A stretch of 12,427 nucleotides of DNA, from positions 1 through 12,427 of the forward strand of contig JBBCJT010000159.1 in NCBI GenBank assembly GCA_037190665.1, in the 5' to 3' direction. The translations under genes and the position numbers were made by a program. The notes under the pieces were generated by a model. The model did no database searches. It saw nothing but the letters and a program-made list of their open reading frames with translations, and was not told where the DNA came from. Shown here piece by piece: positions 1 to 6,429 of the stretch. Positions within the stretch are counted from its first letter, which is position 1. Each line of letters starts with the position of its first letter. Source of the DNA: JBBCJT01 sp037190665. GTDB lineage: Bacteria; Pseudomonadota; Alphaproteobacteria; Acetobacterales; Acetobacteraceae.

Positions 1-545
1 TTCTCCCGCGCGATCACGATCCGCGCCGCGCCATGGCTGCGCTCGGCGACCGGGGCGATCCCGTCCAGCGCCTCATCCCGCCCCACCTCCATCACCAGCA
101 GCGCATCCGCTCCGATCCACCCCGCGCCGCGCAACGCCGCCAGTGCCTGCGGCACCAGCCCCTGCCCATAGGGCGGATCGAGGAAAACCAGCCCGCACGG
201 CGCATCCGCGCGCAGCGGCTTCAGTGCGTCGCCCGCGATCACCCGGCAGCGATCCTCCGCGCGGCACGTCGCGATATTCGCGCGGATCGCGCGCAGCGCC
301 GCCGCGTCGCGTTCGATGAACGCCGCATGGCCCGCACCACGCGACAACGCCTCCAGCCCCAGCGCGCCGGTGCCGGCGAACGCGTCCAGCACGCGCGCAC
401 CTTCCACCACCGCACGTCCGCCCCACGGCGCATGCAGCAGCATGTCGAACAGCGCCTGACGCACGCGGTCGGCCGTGGGCCGCGTCGCGGTGCCGGGCGG
501 GGCGACCAGCGCGCGGCCGCGCCAGAGGCCGGCGACGATCCTCAA
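1..545 (-). CDS. rsmD: 16S rRNA (guanine(966)-N2)-methyltransferase RsmD, 3' end cut by window edge
   Basis: SAM-dependent methyltransferase that makes m2G966 in 16S rRNA during 30S assembly, in the cytoplasm. The minus-strand frame stays open for 181 codons and leaves the window; the family is usually about 185-200 residues, so only a few are missing. Seen: N-terminal MRIVAGLWRGR, the SAM-binding stretch VLDAFAGTGALGLEALSRGA (about residues 57-76), an acidic segment FIERD, and the catalytic DPPYG at residues 123-127. The start is TTG at 545: it is the only acceptable start in frame after the stop at 594-596, and it gives the family's usual N-terminus. No good Shine-Dalgarno sequence lies close by, so reading probably depends on the nitrilase gene 48 bp upstream. 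Identity is firm; only the unusual start is uncertain. Confidence 0.93.
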   Translation of the reverse strand, partial: MRIVAGLWRGRALVAPPGTATRPTADRVRQALFDMLLHAPWGGRAVVEGARVLDAFAGTGALGLEALSRGAGHAAFIERDAAALRAIRANIATCRAEDRCRVIAGDALKPLRADAPCGLVFLDPPYGQGLVPQALAALRGAGWIGADALLVMEVGRDEALDGIAPVAERSHGAARIVIARE

Positions 546-593
546 CGGACACGGCGGGACCGCGCCCCGCCTGTCGGCCCCGTCCGGCGCGGA

Positions 594-1520
594 TCAGTCC
601 CGGATGCGCACCACACCGGGACGCGGCCTTTCATCGACCGACAGGCTGAAGATGTCCGGCCGCGCGTAATGGCCCACGACGTCGAAATCGTAGCGCGCGC
701 GGATCAGCTCCGCCGTGTCGATCTCCGCCGTCACCAGCCCCGTTCCGCCTTCCAGCGGGCCCGCCAGCACCTCGCCCAACGGGCCGACGATCATGCTGCC
801 GCCGTTGATCAGCGGGCGGTCGTCGTCCCACTGCTCGACCTTGATGCCCAGTGCCGCGGGGGAGGGCTGCACCTGGCAAGCGCTGATGACGAAGCACCGC
901 CCCTCATGCGCGATGTGGCGCATCGTGCTGCGCCAGATGTCACGCTCGTCCACGGTGGGCGCGCACCAGATCTCGATGCCCTTCGCATACATGGCCGTGC
1001 GGAAGAGCGGCATGTGGTTTTCCCAGCAGATCGCTGCCCCGATCTTCCCCGCCGCGCTGTCCAGCACCGGCATCGTGGACCCGTCGCCCTGCGCCCAGAT
1101 CAGCCGCTCCGTGCCGGTCGGCATCAGCTTGCGATGCCGGCCGATCAGGCCCGCAAGCGGGTCGATGAAGACCGCCGTGCAGAACAGCGAGGAGCCGGCG
1201 CGCTCGATGATGCCAAGCCCCAGCGTCGCGCCCGTCCGCGCGGCAAGCCCGGCCAGGTCCGCGATCTCCGGTCCGTCGGGGTCGACCGCGTTGTCGTGGT
1301 AGCGCGCGAACGCCTCCCGCCCCTCGGGCAGGCGGTAGCCCAGCCGCGTGCCGAAGATCTCGCCCTTCGGATAGCCGCCCAGCAGCGCCTCCGGCATCAC
1401 CACGAGCCGCGCGCCGGTGGCGGCGATCTGTTCCTCGAAGCCGAGGATGGTCTCCAGCGTGGCGGCCTTGCCGCGATAATCCGATCCGATCTGCAGCGCG
1501 GCGACGATGTGCCGGGTCAT
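594..1520 (-). CDS. Nitrilase (C-N hydrolase superfamily)
   Basis: 308-residue cytoplasmic nitrilase, expected to hydrolyse an organic nitrile to the carboxylic acid and ammonia. The superfamily triad is visible: Glu44 in VVMPEALLGGYPKG, Lys131 in HRKLMPTGTERLIWAQGDGS, and Cys165 in ICWENHMPLFR. The Cys-Trp-Glu-Asn signature and the PTGTERL segment are those of true nitrilases (aliphatic or arylaceto type) rather than amidases or carbamoylases. Length fits the family's lower range. The ATG at 1520 overlaps the stop of the rluB-like gene (ATGA), which fixes the start and implies translational coupling; a longer in-frame extension to 1721 only reads through rluB and was discarded. No aldoxime dehydratase or nitrile hydratase lies nearby, so the natural substrate cannot be inferred. 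Confidence 0.92.
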   Translation of the reverse strand: MTRHIVAALQIGSDYRGKAATLETILGFEEQIAATGARLVVMPEALLGGYPKGEIFGTRLGYRLPEGREAFARYHDNAVDPDGPEIADLAGLAARTGATLGLGIIERAGSSLFCTAVFIDPLAGLIGRHRKLMPTGTERLIWAQGDGSTMPVLDSAAGKIGAAICWENHMPLFRTAMYAKGIEIWCAPTVDERDIWRSTMRHIAHEGRCFVISACQVQPSPAALGIKVEQWDDDRPLINGGSMIVGPLGEVLAGPLEGGTGLVTAEIDTAELIRARYDFDVVGHYARPDIFSLSVDERPRPGVVRIRD

Positions 1521-2257
1521 GCGGTCTTCCCCGCGCCGGCCGTGCCGAGCTGTTCGCGCAGCACCTTCGCCGGCACTTCCTCCACCGCGCCCCGCGGCAA
1601 CTGGCCGAGCTGGAACGGGCCGTAGGCGACGCGGATCAGTCGCGAGACATGGAGGTTCATGTGCTGCATCACGCGGCGCACCTCGCGGTTCTTGCCCTCG
1701 CGCAGGCTGACCGTCAGCCACGCGTTGTCGCCCTTGCGGCTGTCCAGCGCGGCGGTGATGGGGCCATAGGCGACGCCGTCGATCTCGACGCCCTTCGCGA
1801 GCCCCGCCAGCCGCACATCGTCCGTCATGCCGTAGACGCGCACGCGGTAGCGGCGCAGCCAGCCGTTCGACGGCAGTTCCAGCCGCCGCGCCAGCGCACC
1901 ATCATTGGTCAGCAGCAGCAACCCCTCGCTGTTGAGGTCGAGCCGGCCGACGCTGACCACGCGCGGCAGATGCGCCGGCAGGTTGTCGAACACGGTGGAC
2001 CGGCCACGCTCGTCGCGATGCGTGGTCACGAGGCCCTCGGGCTTGTGGTAACGCCACAGCCGCGTGCGCTGCGGCGCTTCCACCACCTTGCCCGTCACCT
2101 GCACCACGTCCGCGGGGCCGACGAAGGTCGCGGGATGCTCGACCTTCTTGCCGTTCAGCTTCACCGCGCCGTCGGCGATCAGTTTCTCCGCGTCGCGGCG
2201 GCTCGCCACGCCGGCGCGCGCGAGCCATTTCGCGATGCGCTCGCCTTCCTCAGCCAC
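1517..2257 (-). CDS. rluB: Large-subunit rRNA pseudouridine synthase, RluB/RsuA family
   Basis: 246-residue enzyme that converts a uridine of 23S rRNA (U2605 in E. coli for RluB) to pseudouridine. An S4 RNA-binding domain lies at about residues 6-52 (RIAKWLARAGVASRRDAEKL). The catalytic domain follows, with the YHKPEGLVTT entry motif (residues 70-79) and the catalytic Asp107 in the GRLDLNSEGLLLLTNDG motif. The late segment REGKNREVRRVM is also typical. It lacks the long basic tail seen in some RluB proteins. The start is GTG at 2257, inside the last codons of the upstream amidotransferase-like gene (8-bp overlap), and the stop overlaps the nitrilase ATG. RluB is the best match in this neighbourhood; RluE or RluF specificity cannot be excluded from sequence alone. 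Confidence 0.93.
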   Translation of the reverse strand: MAEEGERIAKWLARAGVASRRDAEKLIADGAVKLNGKKVEHPATFVGPADVVQVTGKVVEAPQRTRLWRYHKPEGLVTTHRDERGRSTVFDNLPAHLPRVVSVGRLDLNSEGLLLLTNDGALARRLELPSNGWLRRYRVRVYGMTDDVRLAGLAKGVEIDGVAYGPITAALDSRKGDNAWLTVSLREGKNREVRRVMQHMNLHVSRLIRVAYGPFQLGQLPRGAVEEVPAKVLREQLGTAGAGKTA

Positions 2258-2960
2258 AGGCGGCCACCAGGGCTGCGAAGATGCGGCGATCGCCGGGGTC
2301 GATGTGGAATTCGGGGTGCCACTGCACGCCGATGCAGAAGCGCCGGCGCGGGTCCTCGATCCCCTCGATCACGCCATCCGGCGCGGTCGCGTTCACCACC
2401 GCCTGCGCCCCGGCGGCGCGCACGGCCTGATGATGGGCGGAGTTCACGTGCATCACCTCCGCGCCCGCGATCCGGTGCAGCATCGTACCGGGCACCACAT
2501 GCACCGCATGGCCCGCCTCGTGGCGCGGGTTGGGCTGTTCGTGGGCCAGCGCGCCGGGCACGGCATCGGGGATGTGCTGGATCAGCGTGCCGCCGAGCGC
2601 GACCGCGAGAAGCTGCTGGCCGCCGCAGATGCCGAGCACCGGCATGTCGCGATCCAGCGCGCCGCGCACCAGCGCAAGCTCGGCGGCCGTGCGGCCTTCC
2701 TTCAGCGTCACGGTGTCGTGCCGCCCGGCCTCCCCGTAGAGCGCGGGATCGACATCGAAGGCCCCGCCGGTGACCACCAGCGCGTCGAGCCGGTTCAGCA
2801 TCTCGGTGGCCAGCTCCGCGCGGTGCGGCAGGGCGAGCGGCAGCGCGCCGGCCTCGGCCAGCGCATCGGCGTAGTTCTGCCGCAGCGCATACCAGGGATA
2901 TTTCGAGTAGCCGCCCGGCCGCTCGGCATCGAGCGTCAGGCCGATCACGGGCCGTGCCAT
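2250..2960 (-). CDS. Gamma-glutamyl-GABA hydrolase-like class I glutamine amidotransferase (peptidase C26, PuuD-like)
   Basis: 236-residue single-domain protein of the class I glutamine amidotransferase fold. The triad is complete: nucleophile Cys112 in GICGGQQLLAVALGG, and His215 and Glu217 in GVQWHPEF. The NSAHHQAV motif (residues 173-180) and the TGGAFDVDPALYG segment (64-76) mark the PuuD/peptidase C26 group, which hydrolyses gamma-glutamyl-gamma-aminobutyrate or other gamma-glutamyl amides. No other putrescine-utilisation gene is in the window, so the substrate is open. ATG at 2960 gives the family's usual start (RPVIGLT). The gene begins the minus-strand run, ends 8 bp inside rluB, and diverges from tadA across 44 bp. 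Confidence 0.9.
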   Translation of the reverse strand: MARPVIGLTLDAERPGGYSKYPWYALRQNYADALAEAGALPLALPHRAELATEMLNRLDALVVTGGAFDVDPALYGEAGRHDTVTLKEGRTAAELALVRGALDRDMPVLGICGGQQLLAVALGGTLIQHIPDAVPGALAHEQPNPRHEAGHAVHVVPGTMLHRIAGAEVMHVNSAHHQAVRAAGAQAVVNATAPDGVIEGIEDPRRRFCIGVQWHPEFHIDPGDRRIFAALVAACG

Positions 2961-3004
2961 GCGCGTTGCTAGACCTGCGGGCGGCGTGGCGGCAAGAAGC
3001 GGCG
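2961..3004. promoter_or_regulatory. Short divergent promoter region between the PuuD-like gene and tadA, with a TAGACC -10-like element
   Basis: This 44-bp spacer separates two divergent starts. It holds TTGCTAGACC, whose TAGACC hexamer at 2970-2975 would serve as a -10 toward tadA, with a transcript start near 2982 and a leader of roughly 23 nt. Because CTAG is self-complementary, the reverse strand reads GGTCTAGCAA, placed so that transcription of the PuuD-like gene would begin at or next to its ATG. No convincing -35 hexamer is visible on either side. The same GCTAGAC string lies just before the glycosyltransferase at 8761. The promoter reading is inference. Confidence 0.4.
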
Positions 3005-3445
3005 ATGCACCCCATGGATGCGGCACTGGAGGAGGCCCGGGCGGCGGCCGCGCGCGGCGAGGTGCCGGTGGGCGCCGTGGTGGTGGGCCCGGACGGGGCC
3101 ATCCTGTCGCGCGCCGGCAACCGGGTGGAGGAGCTGGCCGACGCCTCCGCCCATGCCGAGCTGCTGGCACTGCGTGCGGCGGCGGCCGCCCGCGGCGATC
3201 CGCGCCTGCCCGATTGCGACCTGGTGGTGACACTGGAGCCCTGCCCGATGTGCGCGCAGGCGATCAGCCTGTTCCGCATCCGCCGGCTGGTGTTCGGCGC
3301 CTACGACCCCAAGGGCGGCGGCGTGGAGCACGGCGCACGCATCTTCGCCGCCGCATCCTGCCACCACGGGCCGGAGGTCGTGGGCGGCGTGCGCGAGAGC
3401 GAGGCCGGGGCGCTGCTGCGCGACTTCTTCGCCGGCCTCCGCTAG
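3005..3445 (+). CDS. tadA: tRNA-specific adenosine-34 deaminase TadA
   Basis: 146-residue zinc deaminase that converts A34 to inosine in the anticodon of tRNA-Arg(ACG). The CDA-fold motifs are intact: His50-Ala-Glu52 (zinc ligand and proton shuttle) and Pro79-Cys80-x-x-Cys83 (the other zinc ligands), with the segment RGEVPVGAVVVG before them and the usual VFGAYDPKGGG after. The ATG at 3005 gives a normal-length protein beginning just before the first helix. A further ATG at 3014 is possible. A frame extension to 2954 would overlap the divergent gene and adds no family sequence, so it was rejected. In many alphaproteobacteria tadA sits opposite rluB and rsmD; here one extra gene lies between tadA and rluB. 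Confidence 0.95.
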   Translation: MHPMDAALEEARAAAARGEVPVGAVVVGPDGAILSRAGNRVEELADASAHAELLALRAAAAARGDPRLPDCDLVVTLEPCPMCAQAISLFRIRRLVFGAYDPKGGGVEHGARIFAAASCHHGPEVVGGVRESEAGALLRDFFAGLR

Positions 3446-3502
3446 CGCTTTTCTCGATCAGCCGGCACCGGCCAGCGCAAGCGGAAAAGACACCGCCCCC
3501 GC
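3446..3502. terminator. Possible bidirectional terminator between convergent tadA and Bug gene
   Basis: The 57-bp gap between the two convergent stops contains CTTTTC near 3449 and GAAAAG near 3484, which can pair. Inside them lies the small inverted repeat GCCGG-CA-CCGGC. Pairing would give U-rich and A-rich ends on both strands, as in a weak two-way terminator. The stem is short and interrupted, so this is tentative. Confidence 0.25.
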
Positions 3503-4459
3503 TCAGGATGCGAGGCCGAGCCGGCGCAGCATCTCATGCTCCTCGGCGTCCATGCGGCGGATCTCGGCGGCATAGGCCTCGGCGGGCAGGAAGGCGGGCA
3601 GCATGTCGAAACGGTCGAGCACGGCGATCACCGCCGGATCCGCCATCGCCTCGCGGAAGGCACCCTCCAGCGTCGCGACGATGGCGGGTTCCATCCCGCG
3701 CGGGCCGGCCACGCCGAAAGGCGAGACCGAGACCATGTCCACCCCCGTCTCCCGCAGCGTCGGCACGTTCGGAAAGCGCCTCGCGCGGGTGGCGTTCCAG
3801 ACGCAGAGCAGGCGGAACTTGCCGTCCTCCACCAGCGGAGCCCAGCTCGAGCTGTCGGCGACCGCCATCACCGTGCCCGAGAGCAGTGCCGCGGTGGTCT
3901 CCGCGCTGCCGCGGAACGGCACGTGCAGGAGCTGCGCGCCGGCCTTCGCGGCGATCTGCTCCATGGCGATGTGCAGGCTCGTTCCCGCGCCCGGCGTGCC
4001 GTAGGTGAGCTGGCCAGGATGCGCCTTCGCCCAGTCCAGCAGGGCGCGGAAATCCTGCCACGGCGCATCGGCGCGCACGACCACGCCGAAGGTGTAGCCG
4101 GTGAGCTGCGCGACCCAGGTGAAGTCCGCCAGCGCGTCGAAGGGTTTCGGCTTCGTCATGTACGGGATGCGCAGCGTGGTGATCGGCATCTGCGACAGGG
4201 TGTAGCCGTCGGGCCGCGCCTGCGTGGCGAGGTGCACCGCCCCTAGCGTGCCGGCCGCGCCGGGCCGGTTGTCGGTGACCATCGTCTGGCCGAGGCGCTT
4301 GCCCGCGGCCTCGCAGATCGCGCGCATCGACAGGTCCGACGATCCGCCCGCCGGCCACGGCACGATCATGCGGATGGGCTGGTTGGGAAAGCGTGCGGGC
4401 TGTGCGACCGCCGGCAGGGCGAGCGCGGAGGCGAGCAGCGTGCGACGGGCAAGCGGCAT
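3503..4459 (-). CDS. Tripartite tricarboxylate transporter substrate-binding protein (Bug family)
   Basis: 318-residue periplasmic receptor. The N-terminus MPLARRTLLASALALPAVAQ is an export signal with a twin-arginine-like RRTLL start; maturation is probably just after residue 20. The mature start, FPNQPIRMIVPWPAGGSSDL, is the hallmark of Bug (bordetella uptake gene) receptors, and the NRPGAAGTLGA and YGTPGAGTS segments are also family signatures. Such proteins bind carboxylated compounds and often far outnumber the matching TctA/TctB membrane subunits; none is present here, so this copy is an orphan. On the minus strand GGGGGGAAC precedes the ATG at suitable distance, and TAGGCT at 4508-4513 could be a -10. 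The esterase gene lies 136 bp upstream on the same strand. The ligand cannot be predicted. Confidence 0.93.
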   Translation of the reverse strand: MPLARRTLLASALALPAVAQPARFPNQPIRMIVPWPAGGSSDLSMRAICEAAGKRLGQTMVTDNRPGAAGTLGAVHLATQARPDGYTLSQMPITTLRIPYMTKPKPFDALADFTWVAQLTGYTFGVVVRADAPWQDFRALLDWAKAHPGQLTYGTPGAGTSLHIAMEQIAAKAGAQLLHVPFRGSAETTAALLSGTVMAVADSSSWAPLVEDGKFRLLCVWNATRARRFPNVPTLRETGVDMVSVSPFGVAGPRGMEPAIVATLEGAFREAMADPAVIAVLDRFDMLPAFLPAEAYAAEIRRMDAEEHEMLRRLGLAS

Positions 4460-4595
4460 GGATGTGTTCCCCCCGGCGCGGGTTCTTGATGCCCGTCGCC
4501 CGCGCGGAGCCTAGAGAAGCCCCTGCCACCGCGCGAGCGTAAACCGCCTGCCGCCCGGCCCGGCACGGGTCCTGCTCCGCGCGCGGCGGGCGGGG
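4460..4595 (-). promoter_or_regulatory. Spacer with candidate -10 (TAGGCT) for the Bug gene
   Basis: This 136-bp gap between the esterase stop and the Bug start codes for nothing I can support. On the minus strand TAGGCT at 4508-4513 resembles the TAGACC elements before tadA and before the glycosyltransferase, and would give a leader of about 40 nt. No -35 is evident. A G-rich ribosome-binding site precedes the Bug ATG. Confidence 0.25.
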
Positions 4596-5642
4596 TCAGC
4601 GCGCCAGGTGGCGGTCGAAGAAGGCGGCGATCTCGGCGAACGCCTCCGCCGTCTCGGGTGCTGCGCGCAGCAGGAACTGCGCGTGACTCTGCGCCTCGAA
4701 CATCTGCAACTGCGCCTCCACCTTCGCCTGCCGCAGCTTGCGGTGCGTGCGCACGGCATCGCTCAGCAGCAGGTCCCGCGTGCCGCTGGTGATCAGCGCC
4801 GGCGGGAAGCCGGTGAAGTCGCCGTTGACCGGCGAGAGCAGCGCGTCGTTCAGGTCGCGCCCGCCCGCGTACAGCGCGGCGGCGGCGCGTATCCAGCCGG
4901 TGTCCGTGACCAGCACGTTGTCCACGAAGGCGTTGGCGTTGCGGCTGTCGCCGTTGCCGGCGAGATCGGCCCAGGGCGTTCCCGGCGCGATGGCGGCCGG
5001 GAACGGCAGGCCCAGTTCGCGGGCGCGCAGCAGCAGCGCGAGCACCAACCCGCCGCCGGCGGAACTGCCGAAGATGCCCATTCGCGCCGGCCCGTGCTCC
5101 GCCAGCAGCGCGCGCCAGACCGCGACCGCATCGTCGAGCGCGGCAGGGAACGGATGGTCCGGCGGCATGCGGTAATCGACGGACACGACGCGGAAGCGCC
5201 CGTGCCCGGCCATCAGCATGCCCTCGCCCGCGCCCGCCTCGCCGGGGAACAGCACATAGCCGCCGCCATGCAGGTGCATCAGCACGCGGTCGCGGTTCTC
5301 CGGCGGAATGTCGGGAGGCGTGATGACGAAGACGTTCACCCCGCCGATGCGCGTGCTGTCCACCGTGAGGCGGAAGCCGTCGCGGAGCGCGCTCACGTCC
5401 GGCATCACCGCCTGCGCGGTCGCCGCCACGAAGCCGCGCCACGCCTCCGCGGTCTGCGGCACGAAGTTCCAGCCCGGCGCGGGCGGCGGGGCGACATAGG
5501 CGCGAAGCTGCGGGCTGATCGTATCGGGCGCGGGCAGCGGCCGTGGGGGAACCACGCGCGGCTCCGCGGGCGGGCTCTGCGCGGCCGCCTGCACGGCAGG
5601 CACGAGAGGTGCCGCGAGCATCAGCCGGCGCGTCAGAAGCAT
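4596..5642 (-). CDS. Exported alpha/beta hydrolase, hormone-sensitive lipase (HSL) family esterase
   Basis: 348-residue esterase/lipase. The N-terminus MLLTRRLMLAAPLVPAVQAAAQ looks like a signal peptide with a twin-arginine-like RR, followed by a proline-rich linker (residues 23-57), so the enzyme probably works in the periplasm or outside. The HSL oxyanion motif His125-Gly-Gly-Gly128-Tyr, nucleophile Ser194 in GSSAG, Asp290 in SGTRDLLLSD and His320 in QSHAQF give a complete catalytic triad. DYRMPPDHPFPAALDD is also typical. Such enzymes cleave short-chain acyl esters. AAAGGA lies 7 nt before the ATG and fixes the start; a 662-codon frame extension beyond it is only a shadow of cytochrome b561. 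A GCACCC/GGGTGC hairpin (5659-5676) precedes the ribosome-binding site. Confidence 0.92.
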   Translation of the reverse strand: MLLTRRLMLAAPLVPAVQAAAQSPPAEPRVVPPRPLPAPDTISPQLRAYVAPPPAPGWNFVPQTAEAWRGFVAATAQAVMPDVSALRDGFRLTVDSTRIGGVNVFVITPPDIPPENRDRVLMHLHGGGYVLFPGEAGAGEGMLMAGHGRFRVVSVDYRMPPDHPFPAALDDAVAVWRALLAEHGPARMGIFGSSAGGGLVLALLLRARELGLPFPAAIAPGTPWADLAGNGDSRNANAFVDNVLVTDTGWIRAAAALYAGGRDLNDALLSPVNGDFTGFPPALITSGTRDLLLSDAVRTHRKLRQAKVEAQLQMFEAQSHAQFLLRAAPETAEAFAEIAAFFDRHLAR

Positions 5643-5711
5643 CGTGACGTCCTTTCGCGCACCCGCACGGGGGTGCGGCCGTGAACCTGAGGGCCGCGAC
5701 GATCGCGGGGA
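5643..5711 (-). promoter_or_regulatory. Esterase leader with a small hairpin and ribosome-binding site
   Basis: The minus-strand leader of the esterase contains AAAGGA 7 nt before the ATG. Just upstream is a six-pair inverted repeat, GCACCC at 5659-5664 and GGGTGC at 5671-5676. The hairpin could influence translation; no clear -10 or -35 is visible. Confidence 0.3.
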
Positions 5712-5727
5712 TCATCGCGATGATCCC
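5708..5727. promoter_or_regulatory. 20-bp perfect palindrome, candidate operator or hairpin
   Basis: GGGATCATCG is followed directly by its exact reverse complement CGATGATCCC, a 20-bp perfect dyad about 66 bp upstream of the esterase ATG. It also overlaps the end of the possible small minus-strand gene at 5712-5864. There is no U-run on either side, so a regulator-binding site is more likely than a terminator. No regulator gene is nearby. The function is inferred. Confidence 0.35.
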
Positions 5728-5864
5728 GCCTGCCGCGACCCCTGCGGCACATAGACGATCGGCAGGTCGGCCGTCATCACGACCTGCGCCCGAACCGGAT
5801 CTGGCGTCATCGTGAGCAGGAAGGCGTTCCACCCGGCCGGCGACACCGTTATGCGGCGTGCCAT
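5712..5864 (-). CDS. Possible 50-residue hypothetical protein
   Basis: I do not recognise this product. The frame opens with ATG at 5864 (MARRITVSPAGWNAFLL), continues through TMTPDPVRAQVVMTADLP and ends in QGSRQAGSSR before TGA. By hand count about 42 of its 50 codons end in G or C, against fewer G/C at first and fewest at second positions, the gradient expected of real genes in this genome. Its ATG overlaps the likely cytochrome b561 ATG on the opposite strand within CCATGG. GGGGAG lies about 14 nt upstream, farther than ideal. It fills most of the otherwise empty spacer between esterase and cytochrome. It may be a genuine small gene, a gene remnant or chance. Confidence 0.3.
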   Translation of the reverse strand: MARRITVSPAGWNAFLLTMTPDPVRAQVVMTADLPIVYVPQGSRQAGSSR

Positions 5865-6429
5865 GGCATTGCACGACACTCCCCTTCGATACGGCATCGT
5901 CACCCGCACCCTGCATTGGGCAATGGCCGCCCTGCTCGCCTGGCAGTTCGCCGGCATGGCCGTGCGCCTCACGGTCGGCCGCGCGCCGATCACCAGCTTC
6001 ATGGTCGGCACGCATGCAACCATCGGCTCGCTGCTGCTGATCCTGCTCCTGGCGCGGCTGGCCTGGGCCGTGACCCACCGGCAGCGGCGGCCGGCCTATG
6101 AAGCCGGGCCGGTCGGCATCGCCGCGCGCGCGGCGCATCTGGCGATGTATGCGCTGATGCTGGTCGTGCCGGCGCTTGCGCTGCTGCGCCTGTACGGGTC
6201 CGGCCGCGGCTTCGCGCCGCTCGGGATTCCGCTGTTCGCACCGCGGCCGGAACGCATCGAATGGATGATGGCGCCGGCGAACGCGGTGCACGGCAAGCTC
6301 GCCTGGCTGCTGCTGGCGCTGATCGCCGGCCATATCCTGGCGGCGCTCTGGCACCGTCTGGTGCGGCAGGACGACACGCTCGCGCGCATGACCGGGCCGC
6401 TCAGCGCGACCGCCTCAGCCGCGCGCTAG
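5863..6429 (+). CDS. Cytochrome b561 family di-heme membrane protein
   Basis: 188-residue integral membrane electron carrier with four predicted transmembrane helices (about residues 19-38, 50-70, 92-110 and 142-163). Four histidines sit where the bacterial b561 (CybB) family binds two b hemes: His18 in TRTLHW, His51 in GTHATIGS, His143 in AVHGKLAW and His157 in AGHILAALWH. It probably passes electrons between quinol and a periplasmic or membrane partner. The start is uncertain: ATG at 5863 gives the cleanest N-terminus (MALHDTPLRYGIVTRTLHW), ATG at 5851 adds four residues, and GTG at 5812 adds seventeen with no family resemblance. None has a strong ribosome-binding site. The 3' end overlaps the convergent DUF1835 gene by 15 bp. 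Confidence 0.88.
   Translation: MALHDTPLRYGIVTRTLHWAMAALLAWQFAGMAVRLTVGRAPITSFMVGTHATIGSLLLILLLARLAWAVTHRQRRPAYEAGPVGIAARAAHLAMYALMLVVPALALLRLYGSGRGFAPLGIPLFAPRPERIEWMMAPANAVHGKLAWLLLALIAGHILAALWHRLVRQDDTLARMTGPLSATASAAR

Noticed and set aside
33..1625. 530-codon plus-strand open frame
   Set aside because: It lies antisense to rsmD, the nitrilase and the end of rluB. The product is Arg/His/Ala-rich without any family motif, as expected for antisense frames in very GC-rich DNA.
5812..5862. GTG start at 5812 for cytochrome b561
   Set aside because: It adds seventeen residues with no family resemblance and no ribosome-binding site, and overlaps the candidate small minus-strand gene.
4366..6354. 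662-codon minus-strand open frame
   Set aside because: It runs out of frame through the esterase and antisense to cytochrome b561. The real proteins in other frames carry complete active sites.
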